From Pullichristensenella excrementipullorum (GTDB lineage Bacteria > Bacillota > Clostridia > Christensenellales > Aristaeellaceae), in the NCBI GenBank assembly GCA_018713365.1, contig DVOU01000025.1:1-64000 (forward strand): a DNA stretch of 64,000 nt. Direction: 5' to 3'. This document shows, piece after piece, positions 17,758 through 25,324 of this stretch. The position numbers were made by a program, and so were the translations under genes. The notes beneath the pieces were generated by a model that did not search any database, was not told where the DNA came from, and saw nothing but the letters and a program-made list of their open reading frames with translations. Each line of letters starts with the position of its first letter. The stretch's first letter is position 1.

Positions 17758-18548
17758 CGCGGTCTCTTGGAGGCGCTGCCGGCGCGGTTGGCGCTCTTTG
17801 CACCGCTCGCGCTCTTGGGGTTGCTCTTGGGGGCGGAGCGCTGGTAATAGTCGGACTCGTAGTGGGCGTTGTAGTAGGACTTATAGTAGTACTTCTTGCT
17901 GGCGATGGTGTCGAAACTGACGTTGTTGAGTACGGCGCCAAGGATCTGGCAGCCCGTGCGCTCGATCTGCCTCTTCGCCTCCAGCATCTCGCGGCGGCTG
18001 ACAGAGTTGTAGTTGATGACAAAGACAACGCCGTCGCAGGACTTGGCGATCTCCGCGGCGTCGATGATCATGCCCACCGGCGGCGCGTCCACCAGCACGA
18101 AATCGAACTTGCTGTCCAGCCACTCAAGGAGCTGGGAGAGCTTCTGGGATGTGAGGAGCGAGAGCGAATTGCCGACCTCGCGGCCCACGGGTACTATGTA
18201 CGCGCCGGAGATGTTGGTCTCATAGAGTACATCCTCCGCCGAACACATGCCTGCCAGATAGTGCGTGAGGCCGAACTGCGCGCCCTTCTGCACGCGGCCG
18301 CCATAGCGGGCAAGCAGCACGCTGCGGCGCAGATCGGCATCGACAAGCACGACGCGCTTGCCCAGGCGGGCGAAGGTGCGCATCATGTTCATGGTGATCA
18401 TGCTCTTGCCTTCGGAGGCGTGGCAGCTGGTCATCATGATGCGGCTGACGCCTTCGCCGGCAAAGGTGAGGTTGGTGCAAAGGGTATTGAGCGCTTCGTC
18501 GCCGGTATAATCCAAATCGGCAAAGCGGGTAAAATCGATCTTATTCAC
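17754..18548 (-). CDS. cpsD: CpsD/CapB-type BY-kinase
   Basis: Cytoplasmic bacterial tyrosine kinase, 264 aa. The Walker A motif is SCHASEGKS (about residues 41-49), Walker A' is VVLVDADLRR and Walker B is FVLVDAPP. A Tyr-rich autophosphorylation cluster follows near residues 218-236 (YYYKSYY, HYESDYYQ). The last 30 residues are Ser/Ala/Lys-rich. It needs the cytoplasmic tail of CpsC, encoded directly upstream, for activity. Confidence 0.9.
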   Translation of the reverse strand: MNKIDFTRFADLDYTGDEALNTLCTNLTFAGEGVSRIMMTSCHASEGKSMITMNMMRTFARLGKRVVLVDADLRRSVLLARYGGRVQKGAQFGLTHYLAGMCSAEDVLYETNISGAYIVPVGREVGNSLSLLTSQKLSQLLEWLDSKFDFVLVDAPPVGMIIDAAEIAKSCDGVVFVINYNSVSRREMLEAKRQIERTGCQILGAVLNNVSFDTIASKKYYYKSYYNAHYESDYYQRSAPKSNPKSASGAKSANRAGSASKRPR

Positions 18549-18551
18549 AGG

Positions 18552-19343
18552 CTATCGTCCCTGCCTTTCCTTGGACCACACAGAGCGCTTCGCGTTTTTC
18601 TGCGTTCCGAGCGCCGGAACGATGGCCAGCGTGGGCATGCCAAGATACTTGGAGATGTCATCCGACGTCTTGATCTTGTCGTCGAGAATGAAGCGCACGA
18701 CGTAGACGGCCGCCAGGAGCAGGCCGCCAAGCAGGCCGCCAAGGATGGTGTTGCGCATTTTGTTCGGCGAAACGGGCGAGGTCGGCTGCAGCGCTTCCGA
18801 GAAGAGGCGCGGCTCCTCCGTGCCCATGACCTGATAGATGTAATCGCAGGCGACGTTGGCGTATTCATTGGCCATGTTCGTCGCTTCCACGGGGTCTTCC
18901 GAGGTGACGGTGATGTTGAGAAGGCGCGTATCGGCGGGGTTGGTGACCGAGACCATGTCGTTGAGCGTGGTATAGCTGTAATCAAGGCCAAGGTTCCGCA
19001 ACACCTGTTCATGGACTTCCCAGGTCCTGAACACTTCCTGATAGTCGGAGGTCAGATACGTGCCGATCTGCAGATCGGAGAGGTTGACCGCCGAATCGGT
19101 GCGCGAGGTGACGTAGAGCTTGCTCGTCGCCTCGTATTTCGGGTGAAGGAACAGCACGGAAACGAGCAGAAAGACGATCGCGCCCGCGAGGGCCGCGCCG
19201 ACCAGCTGCCAGACATGTCCCAAAAGATAATAGAAAAGCTCCAGCAGGTCGATCTCGGTCTCCTGCCGTTCAGGCTGTGGCGCAATGTCGTTCGTTTGCG
19301 CGGTTTGGGGGGCATTGCGACGTTTTTTTTCCGTTTCCGGCAT
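18552..19343 (-). CDS. cpsC: CpsC/Wzz-type chain-length determinant and kinase activator
   Basis: A 263-aa membrane protein with the Wzz fold. It has a charged N-terminal tail, TM1 (LVGAALAGAIVFLLVSVLFL, about residues 51-70), an extracytoplasmic domain, and TM2 (ILGGLLGGLLLAAVYVVRFI) followed by a cytoplasmic tail. It sets polymer length and activates CpsD. GGAGGA lies upstream of the ATG. The gene starts the cpsC-cpsD-cpsB module. Confidence 0.9.
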   Translation of the reverse strand: MPETEKKRRNAPQTAQTNDIAPQPERQETEIDLLELFYYLLGHVWQLVGAALAGAIVFLLVSVLFLHPKYEATSKLYVTSRTDSAVNLSDLQIGTYLTSDYQEVFRTWEVHEQVLRNLGLDYSYTTLNDMVSVTNPADTRLLNITVTSEDPVEATNMANEYANVACDYIYQVMGTEEPRLFSEALQPTSPVSPNKMRNTILGGLLGGLLLAAVYVVRFILDDKIKTSDDISKYLGMPTLAIVPALGTQKNAKRSVWSKERQGR

Positions 19344-19392
19344 GGATCTTCCTCCGGTCTGAAAAGGGTATCTATCGAAACAACGCCAGTCC

Positions 19393-19411
19393 GGCGGGCG
19401 TTGCGCCCGCC
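19393..19411. promoter_or_regulatory. GC-rich 8-bp hairpin in the gap before cpsC
   Basis: A perfect 8-bp stem (19393-19400 with 19404-19411) with a 3-nt loop lies about 50 nt upstream of cpsC in the ~200-nt gap 19344-19543. No T-run follows on the minus strand, so it is not a classic terminator. It may be a pause, a processing or an antiterminator-related hairpin. Confidence 0.3.
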
Positions 19412-19543
19412 AGACCCGCGCCCGGAATCTGCTCCGGCTTTGTTATGATCGACTCAGGTTCCAGTGAGATGAACCCTACGCGGGGGTGCTGGCGGAACGT
19501 GTGAATTCCCGCGCTCCGCCCAAGGCGATCATGCCTTGGCTGA

Positions 19544-20209
19544 TCAGGCGAGAACGGCCAGCGTGGTGACGCTGCCCTCGGTGATCTGAGCGAACACTTC
19601 CTCGGTGAAGGTGATCTCTACGAAACCATCCGCATTGACGACCGCATCCAGCGGGACCCAGGTGGTCAGGCCGGTAGCGGGGTCGATGATGCCGAGCAAG
19701 GCAACGACGGTGTCGCCCTCAGCGAAGTCCACGGGGAACTCCAGCTGCAGGGTGATGTCGCCGTAGCTGGGATCGTAGGCGGCGGCCATGTCGTTGAGCG
19801 GCAGAGCGACGAAATCGCGCAGAACGAGATCGTTCGCGGCCACATCAGCGGGCAGCTTTTCAGCGATCGCAGCCTGGACGTCAGCGCCGAAATACTCGAC
19901 GACCGGCAGACCATTGGCGGTGAGGAAAGCGTCGATCGCTTCCAGCGTGCTCTGGGCGGCGGCAACTTCTTCCTCAGTCGCGTCAGCGGGCTGCGGGATG
20001 GTCGCAAGGAAATCCGCGGGCAGAGCGGCGCCCGTAGAAGAAACGACAGCCTCGGTTTTGATCGTCGCATTCGTCACAGCGGACTGGCCAGCCATCGTGG
20101 GGCTGTCCAAAGCCGGGCTGCTCAGGCTGGGGCTGCTCTCCGCGAAGGCGGCGCCCACAGTCAGGACCAGGACCAGAGCGAGGACCAAACTCATCAACTT
20201 TTTGCTCAT
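19544..20209 (-). CDS. Secreted protein of unknown function in the polysaccharide operon
   Basis: I do not recognise the family. The 221-aa product has a signal peptide (MSKKLMSLVLALVLVLTVGAAFA, cleavage after AFA). A Ser/Pro-rich stretch follows (SPSLSSPALDSPTM), then an acidic mature region with a possible C-terminal beta-rich domain (VEITFTEEVFAQITEG). There is no lipobox, LPXTG motif or membrane anchor. The start at 20209 has AAAGGAG 10 nt upstream. Being between the LCP ligase and cpsC suggests a role at the cell surface in polymer assembly or attachment. Confidence 0.7.
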   Translation of the reverse strand: MSKKLMSLVLALVLVLTVGAAFAESSPSLSSPALDSPTMAGQSAVTNATIKTEAVVSSTGAALPADFLATIPQPADATEEEVAAAQSTLEAIDAFLTANGLPVVEYFGADVQAAIAEKLPADVAANDLVLRDFVALPLNDMAAAYDPSYGDITLQLEFPVDFAEGDTVVALLGIIDPATGLTTWVPLDAVVNADGFVEITFTEEVFAQITEGSVTTLAVLA

Positions 20210-20309
20210 AATGAACCAACTCCTTTCCGCGCGCGCAAATATGTATCGGTATGCGCGACGCGAATCCCCCTGAGTCAATATAGCAAAACACCGTAAACGG
20301 CGTTCCGGG

Positions 20310-21281
20310 CTAGTCAGCAGGCTCGTAGAAGACCTCGATGACCAGGTCTTTCAAAGCCTCTTCGTCGGCGTAGAACTCCACATGTTCATCCGGGCCGACG
20401 GTCGTCTCCCCTTCCAAGGTGCGGGTGGCACCAAGCGTATAGTCGCGCGCGGCCCAGGCGACGTTGATCATCGTGCCGCGCGCCATATCGGTCACGAGCG
20501 TCGGCTCCAGTTCGTCAAACAGCTCGCCGATAAAGCCCGCGCCCTCCTGCAGGCGGTCATAGACCATGCGGCCCAGCTCCGCCATGTACTGGCGCTGGCG
20601 CTCCATGCGCGCCGTGTTGGTGCCATCGCCGACGTTCATGCGGCTGCGGACGAAGTATTCCGCCTGATCGCCGTGCAGCGTCAGCGTCGTGCCGGCGGTC
20701 ATGGCCGGGTCGAGGGCACTCATGTCCTCGTTGATGGTGACGGTGACGCCGCCCATGAAGTCGTTCAGTTCCGAGATGCCGTCGAGGTTCATGGAGACGT
20801 AGTAGTCGATGTCGATGTCCAAAAAGAGGTTTCGCACGGCATCGCAGGTGTATTCGCAGCTTTGCTCCTTGCCATCGCCAAAGCCATGGGAAAGGCACAG
20901 CTGCGTGGTGATGGTGCCGGCCTCGTCGCCAAGCACGCCGAGGATGGTGATCTCGGTCATCACATCGCGGTTGATGTGAATGGGGGTGATGGTCTTGTTC
21001 TCCTTGTCGAGCACGAGAAGGAGGAGAAAGTCGCTCTGGCCGCCGTTGTGGTAACCGACGCGCTCGTCGTCGTACTCAAGGCGCGTGTCGATGCCCATGA
21101 GCAGTATGGTCGTCAGCCCGCGTCGGTACTGATAGGTCTCCCCATCCCTTTCCAACGTCTTTGGCTCTTCAAAGCGGCCGGTCAGATCGCCGCGCACGGT
21201 ATCGGCCAGCGCGCTGCCGCAAAGCAGCAGACACAAAGTCAGCGCCAGCAGTTTACGAAGCAGGCAAGTCCTTTTCATCAT
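20310..21281 (-). CDS. LytR-CpsA-Psr (LCP) family glycopolymer ligase
   Basis: Transfers undecaprenyl-linked glycopolymer to peptidoglycan outside the membrane. The 323-aa protein has an N-terminal signal or anchor (LLRKLLALTLCLLLCGSALA) and an LCP domain: ILLMGIDTR, SDFLLLLVLD, ITPIHINRDVM, and the Arg-rich AEYFVRSRMNVGDGTNTARM/ERQRQYM core that binds pyrophosphate. I use the ATG at 21281 (GGAG 7 nt upstream), which overlaps the end of loaP by 29 bases. Confidence 0.85.
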   Translation of the reverse strand: MMKRTCLLRKLLALTLCLLLCGSALADTVRGDLTGRFEEPKTLERDGETYQYRRGLTTILLMGIDTRLEYDDERVGYHNGGQSDFLLLLVLDKENKTITPIHINRDVMTEITILGVLGDEAGTITTQLCLSHGFGDGKEQSCEYTCDAVRNLFLDIDIDYYVSMNLDGISELNDFMGGVTVTINEDMSALDPAMTAGTTLTLHGDQAEYFVRSRMNVGDGTNTARMERQRQYMAELGRMVYDRLQEGAGFIGELFDELEPTLVTDMARGTMINVAWAARDYTLGATRTLEGETTVGPDEHVEFYADEEALKDLVIEVFYEPAD

Positions 21282-21858
21282 GTTCTTTCTCCGCGCCATC
21301 GGGCGGCGTGGTCGTTTCTTTCTCATTCGGAGTTACGCTCTGCGCGTCGTTTTCCAGCAGGCGGAACGCCAGCCAGACGCTGCGCGTATCGCCAAGTATG
21401 TCTATGTCCACGCGGGCGAGACGCTTGCGCTTGTCCACCTTGGTGACGCGCCCGTTGATGGCGCGCAGCGCGCCCTCGCTGATGCGCACATAGCTGCCTT
21501 CCTCAATGGCGTCCAGGGCGCCGACGAGGCCGTCTGTGCGCAAAAGCAGCTCTGCGAAGCGGCGGTCGTTTTCGTTCAGGTACGGCTCCTTGCCCTCCGT
21601 GTCGTAAGCGAGCGGACGCAGGACGTTGGCGTCCTTGCAAAGCTCCGCGTATCGCAGCGGACGGTGGGCGTAGACGAACACATATCCCGGGAAGAGCGGG
21701 CGTTCCTCGTCCTCCCAATCGGTCTTTTTCCAGATCGGCTTGAGTTTGCGGGGGAAGATCGCCCGCACGCCTTCGATCTGTTCCAGCGCGCGCGCGGCTT
21801 CGCGCTCCTTGCCCGTTATGCAAAACAGGCAGCGGATGTACTCGAAGCGCTCCTCCAT
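21253..21858 (-). CDS. loaP: NusG-family processive antiterminator (LoaP-like)
   Basis: About 201 aa, with an NGN domain (IRCLFCITGKEREAARALEQI, IFPRKLKPIWKKTDWEDEERPLFPGYVFVY) followed by a C-terminal KOW-like domain (EGSYVRISEGALRAINGRVTKVDKRKRLARVDIDI). This is the architecture of specialised NusG paralogs. In Clostridia such genes at the head of biosynthetic operons are called LoaP. They load on RNA polymerase at a leader hairpin and suppress termination over long operons. It is the first gene after the 22.2-kb promoter. The start at 21858 is preceded by a GGGGTGA-type ribosome site. A Lys/Glu-rich tail ends the protein. Confidence 0.85.
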   Translation of the reverse strand: MEERFEYIRCLFCITGKEREAARALEQIEGVRAIFPRKLKPIWKKTDWEDEERPLFPGYVFVYAHRPLRYAELCKDANVLRPLAYDTEGKEPYLNENDRRFAELLLRTDGLVGALDAIEEGSYVRISEGALRAINGRVTKVDKRKRLARVDIDILGDTRSVWLAFRLLENDAQSVTPNEKETTTPPDGAEKEHDEKDLPAS

Positions 21859-21890
21859 CCCCTCACCCCATTTGGATATAGCTTCGCCAT

Positions 21891-21915
21891 TCGCATCCAT
21901 TGCTTTCGGATGCGA
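21891..21915 (-). promoter_or_regulatory. Leader hairpin before loaP (candidate LoaP-loading element)
   Basis: A perfect 8-bp stem (21891-21898 with 21908-21915) closing a 9-nt loop that reads GAAAGCAAU in the transcript, about 30 nt before the loaP start. LoaP proteins are known to bind an RNA hairpin in the operon leader. I infer, but cannot show, that this is the element. The rest of the leader (21916-22200) has a further 5-bp hairpin near 22024-22037 and no gene. Confidence 0.4.
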
Positions 21916-22206
21916 CTGGCTTCACTCGTATGTACAAGCGCTCATCCCCGCCACGCCATTGCTGTGAGCGGTCGGAACGCCTGCCTTTCCCCGTGGCCGT
22001 GCGCCGCCCGCGCTTTGCCGCGATGCCTGATAGGCACAGGGGCAAAAGTATACCCCCCTCCCCGGTGTAAAACTGGGGTTATGGGGGCGCTGACACGCAG
22101 GCCCGGGACGCTTTCGCGCGGGAACGTCCGGCAGCGCCGATACGCCGCGCGCACACGGCTGATGGGCCTTGTGCATCTGTACGGGCTCCACGCCCAGTAC
22201 GGTGAC

Positions 22207-22235
22207 ATTATACCCTATTTCCGTTTGTTGGTCAA
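22207..22235 (-). promoter_or_regulatory. Promoter of the loaP-polysaccharide operon
   Basis: Minus-strand -35 TTGACC (22230-22235), 17-nt spacer and -10 TATAAT (22207-22212), a near-consensus housekeeping promoter. The start would be near 22200, giving a leader of about 340 nt before loaP. I found no equally good promoter before the downstream genes of the locus. Confidence 0.8.
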
Positions 22236-22242
22236 CACGATT

Positions 22243-22272
22243 TTGACGAAGTTGGGGAACACTTGGTTATAT
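22243..22272 (+). promoter_or_regulatory. Possible divergent promoter for the small gene at 22398
   Basis: TTGACG (22243-22248), an 18-nt spacer and TTATAT (22267-22272) on the plus strand, back to back with the loaP promoter. The match is weaker than for its partner. Confidence 0.4.
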
Positions 22273-22397
22273 TCACGCTAAATCTCGCTTCCAAAGGCGC
22301 ATTCTTGTGCATTTCCATATATCCCTCCCGCGCGTGTAACATTTCGCGTATATTCGGCGGACGTTCTGGAAAACTCTTTGGGAAGGGAGGATGGAAG

Positions 22398-22832
22398 ATG
22401 ATCCATCGGGATACCGTTTGTCTTTTGCGCGAATGCAACGCGGGGCTGCGCATGGGCGTCGCCTCCATCGACGATGTGCTGGAGCATGTGCGCTCCGACG
22501 ACTTCCGGGAAGCGTTATGCGCCTGCCGCAGCGCCCACGAGCGCCTCGGCGAGGACATCCGCGCGGCGCTCGGGCGCTTTGGCGACGAGGGCAAGGCGCC
22601 AAACGCCATGGCGCGGGGCATGGCATGGCTGAAGACGCGCGCGGAACTTTCCGTATCGCCCACGGACGCCACGGCGGCGAAGCTCATCCGCGACGGCTGC
22701 GAGATGGGCGTTTCGTCTCTGCGCCGTTATTTGGAACAGTACCGCGCCGCTGACGAAGCGGCTAAGGACATCGCCCTCCGGCTCATCGGCCTTGAGGAAG
22801 AGCTGGGCGCGGCGGCGCGCGCGCAGCGGTGA
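22398..22832 (+). CDS. Hypothetical helical-bundle protein (144 aa)
   Basis: I cannot name a function. The sequence is almost entirely alpha-helical, with alternating charged and hydrophobic residues and four apparent helices. That pattern resembles ferritin-like four-helix domains such as the DUF2383/PA2169-type group, but no clear metal-ligand pair stands out. GGGAGG lies 8 nt before the ATG at 22398. The open frame upstream of it has no start support. It stands alone, divergent from loaP. Confidence 0.65.
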   Translation: MIHRDTVCLLRECNAGLRMGVASIDDVLEHVRSDDFREALCACRSAHERLGEDIRAALGRFGDEGKAPNAMARGMAWLKTRAELSVSPTDATAAKLIRDGCEMGVSSLRRYLEQYRAADEAAKDIALRLIGLEEELGAAARAQR

Positions 22833-22875
22833 ATATCTCCCCTCTGTCCAGCTTGCACAAAATCGGGCTTTTCCC

Positions 22876-22904
22876 TTGCTTCCGGGGCGCGCATGCGTTA
22901 TAAT
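22876..22904 (+). promoter_or_regulatory. Promoter for the 22941 gene
   Basis: TTGCTT (22876-22881), 17-nt spacer and TATAAT (22899-22904). It sits about 40 nt before the start codon, so the leader is very short. Confidence 0.7.
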
Positions 22905-22940
22905 AGATAACATTGAACGAACGCAAAAGGAGCGCGAAGC

Positions 22941-23528
22941 ATGAAGAAGTTTCGTCCGCTGAACGCCGGGTATATCCTCACCTATGCCGTGGTGGCCCTG
23001 TGCATCATACAGGGCATCTGGATCATCGTTTCCATGATCCTGCGGCAAAACGCGCAGAACTCCGTCACGGGCATGCTGGACATGTGGTCTCTGATCCTCG
23101 TTCCCATCGCCGTCGTCTACGGGTATCACTACATCCAGACGGTGGTGGAGCTTTCCTCCACGCACATGCGCATCGTGCGCCCGGCGCAGATCATTCCCAA
23201 GCCGGGGCAGCAGCGCGCCTCCTTCCTCTTCCGGCAGGGCACGAGCGACAATGTGCTTATCCGCCGCAAGTTTGAACTTGCCCAGCTCGCCAAGTACGGC
23301 TACATCGAGGAATTTGGCCTGCAGAGTGAGGACAAGAGCGGCGCGAAGACGGATTCGCGCTTCTTCCCCGTCCATGAAGTAGCCTTCATCATGCAGGACG
23401 GACGCAACTGCCGCATGAACGCCGCCATCTACAAGCCGGCGCAGCTCAAAGAGATGTTCACCTTCCTGCGCGAGGCGACCGGCATCGAGCCGACCGGCAA
23501 ATTGGCCGAAGTGCTTTCGGCGCAGTAG
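22941..23528 (+). CDS. Hypothetical membrane protein with two TM helices (195 aa)
   Basis: Family not recognised. Two N-terminal membrane segments (ILTYAVVALCIIQGIWIIVSM and MWSLILVPIAVVYGYHYI) are followed by a cytoplasmic domain of about 125 residues. That domain shows beta-strand-like patterns (FFPVHEVAFIMQDGRNCRMNAAIY). AAAGGAG precedes the ATG. It is monocistronic, between its own promoter and a strong terminator. Confidence 0.7.
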   Translation: MKKFRPLNAGYILTYAVVALCIIQGIWIIVSMILRQNAQNSVTGMLDMWSLILVPIAVVYGYHYIQTVVELSSTHMRIVRPAQIIPKPGQQRASFLFRQGTSDNVLIRRKFELAQLAKYGYIEEFGLQSEDKSGAKTDSRFFPVHEVAFIMQDGRNCRMNAAIYKPAQLKEMFTFLREATGIEPTGKLAEVLSAQ

Positions 23529-23541
23529 CGCGCGGATAAAG

Positions 23542-23582
23542 GGCGCCGCCTCCACCAAGTTGGGTGGGAGCGGCGCCTTTTT
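23542..23582 (+). terminator. Strong intrinsic terminator
   Basis: A long GC-rich inverted repeat (arms 23542-23556 and 23562-23577, one mismatch) followed by five T residues on the plus strand. It lies between two convergent genes and could work in both directions. Confidence 0.85.
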
Positions 23583-23599
23583 GTGTCCCGGATGGCGCG

Positions 23600-25045
23600 T
23601 CAGGGAGTGGCGCGCAGCTCGCCGAGCAGGCCGTTTATGTAATGAAGGCTTTCCTCACGCGACATGGCGCAGTTGCGCAAAAGATCATCGTCGAAACAGC
23701 TTTGGAACAGCGAAACCAGGTGCGCGTCGCGCAGGATGGCGGTCTGGAAGCTGATGTTGATGCCGCCCGCCTCCCGCGCAGGAAAGGCGATGATGCCAAG
23801 GCCGTCGTAGCAGTGGACCTCCATGGCGAGATCCGCCTCCGCGTTCCAGACGCGCAGGAGAGCGCCGTCATCTTCGCGCATGCGCCGGGTGAAGTTTTCC
23901 AGAATGGCGATGCGCTCCCTCACCGTGAAGGGGCGAATGGCGGAAAAGTTGGAATCGAAGCGGCCGGTGAGGGCGAAGTGGCGCAGGGAGCGGGCGGACA
24001 TGATCTGACTGCGCGGCTGTTCGCCATCGAAGGCGTTGTGAAAGCGCTGGTTGTGATAATAGAAGAATTCCTCCATCTTCGCGCTTATCTGGCGCTCGCT
24101 CCAGCCGGGGAAATGGCGCAGAACGCCGCCATCGAGCAGCGCCGCGCGCAGTATCTCGCCGGGGACCTGATTGATGCACACATCCGGCTTGATGACGCGC
24201 GCAGGGCGGCCCCGCTCCACCTCCGTACAGAAGCGCATGGCGTCGACGATGGTCCCCGGCTCTTCCTTTGGGACGGAGGACGCGGAGACGGACGGACGGA
24301 TCCCGCCGCGAAGGATGGCGGAGCGGAAAAAGTCGAACAGGCCGCAGGAGGATGGCTGGGTATGGACGGCGACGCCGCCTTCCGCCGGAAAGAGGATGAG
24401 CGTGTCCGTGCTAACGCCGTCGCGATCCTGGGCGGTGAAGCACAGCGCGTCCTGCCGCGTCGGCGCGCCCTTTTCCTCATCCGCGCGCGCCTCGCGCAAC
24501 CAACAGGCGTAGGAGGGCACGCAGGCGATGCTGAGGATGGCGCAGAGGGCGTTCATGTCCCGCCGCACGGACGCGCCGACGGTGACATAGTGTTCCATGG
24601 TGTGCGCCGCGCGGCGCGCCAGCACATCCCGCAGGGCGTCGATGACATCCAGGCGGCAGCCGTTGAGCAAAAGGATGCGGGCGGCGTGCGCCGTGCGCAG
24701 GCTGTCCAGCGCGCGCTGGAGCGACGTATCGGCGGGGGTCTCGTCCCGCCGGCCCATCAGCAGCTGGCGCAGGCGCAGGCGCGCCGCGGCCTGTTCGCCG
24801 CCGACGCGGCTGAGTTCGAGCGCCTGCAAAAGCGTGCGGCGCTCTGCCGCGGACAAAAGCCCCAATTCGCTTATGCGGGCAAAGAGGCGCTCGCGCCCGG
24901 ACTGCACGCATTCTTCGCGGAGGATGCGCACGATGGAGGTCTTGCTCTTGTAGCCCGCCAATTCGGCGAGTCGTTTCGTCGAAAGGCCCTTTTTGCGCAT
25001 CCAGCCGGCGAGTGCCTGGCCAAAGGGCCTCAGGTCCCTTGTCAT
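23600..25045 (-). CDS. Large XRE-type regulator (N-terminal HTH, ~400-aa sensor-like region)
   Basis: A 481-aa protein. Residues 1-60 form a Cro/CI-type helix-turn-helix (FGQALAGWMRKKGLSTKRLAELAGYKSKTSIVRI in the first 45 residues). The remaining ~420 residues are of unknown family. They contain no obvious enzyme motif and no membrane segment, and may sense a ligand or bind a partner. The start at 25045 is placed by AGGAGG 8 nt upstream. The gene is transcribed away from the non-coding RNA locus at 25.3 kb and shares a 240-nt AT-rich region with it, so it is a candidate regulator of that locus. Confidence 0.75.
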   Translation of the reverse strand: MTRDLRPFGQALAGWMRKKGLSTKRLAELAGYKSKTSIVRILREECVQSGRERLFARISELGLLSAAERRTLLQALELSRVGGEQAAARLRLRQLLMGRRDETPADTSLQRALDSLRTAHAARILLLNGCRLDVIDALRDVLARRAAHTMEHYVTVGASVRRDMNALCAILSIACVPSYACWLREARADEEKGAPTRQDALCFTAQDRDGVSTDTLILFPAEGGVAVHTQPSSCGLFDFFRSAILRGGIRPSVSASSVPKEEPGTIVDAMRFCTEVERGRPARVIKPDVCINQVPGEILRAALLDGGVLRHFPGWSERQISAKMEEFFYYHNQRFHNAFDGEQPRSQIMSARSLRHFALTGRFDSNFSAIRPFTVRERIAILENFTRRMREDDGALLRVWNAEADLAMEVHCYDGLGIIAFPAREAGGINISFQTAILRDAHLVSLFQSCFDDDLLRNCAMSREESLHYINGLLGELRATP

Positions 25046-25289
25046 CGCATCCACCTCCTTCCCTACCCTGATTTTACCTGATTATCCGCGCAATTTCAAT
25101 ACCCTTATCACGTTTATAAAATTTGCGTCACTGTAATTGCCGCACGTTGGAGCGAGGGATCGGCGCCCGGCAATCGTTATCCATTCATGCGTTTCATCGA
25201 ATTTTATACCGTTATTAGACTTTTTGCCCATGATTTAATTTATTATTTTGGTCATTGTATGAAAATTTCGTATTTCGCAAGAAATATCG

Positions 25290-25318
25290 TTGACAAACGT
25301 CTGCAGTCATGCTACAAT
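25290..25318 (+). promoter_or_regulatory. Near-consensus promoter of the 1.1-kb non-coding locus
   Basis: TTGACA (25290-25295), exactly 17 nt, then TACAAT (25313-25318). The upstream ~100 bases are AT-rich (UP-element-like). This is among the best promoter matches in the window, yet no protein gene follows for 2 kb. The interval 25046-25289 holds no gene. Confidence 0.8.
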
Positions 25319-25324
25319 ATAGTC

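Noticed and set aside
17643..19448. A 601-codon plus-strand frame opposite cpsD and cpsC
   Set aside because: The opposite strand encodes well-defined CpsD and CpsC with overlapping starts and stops. The plus frame has no motif.
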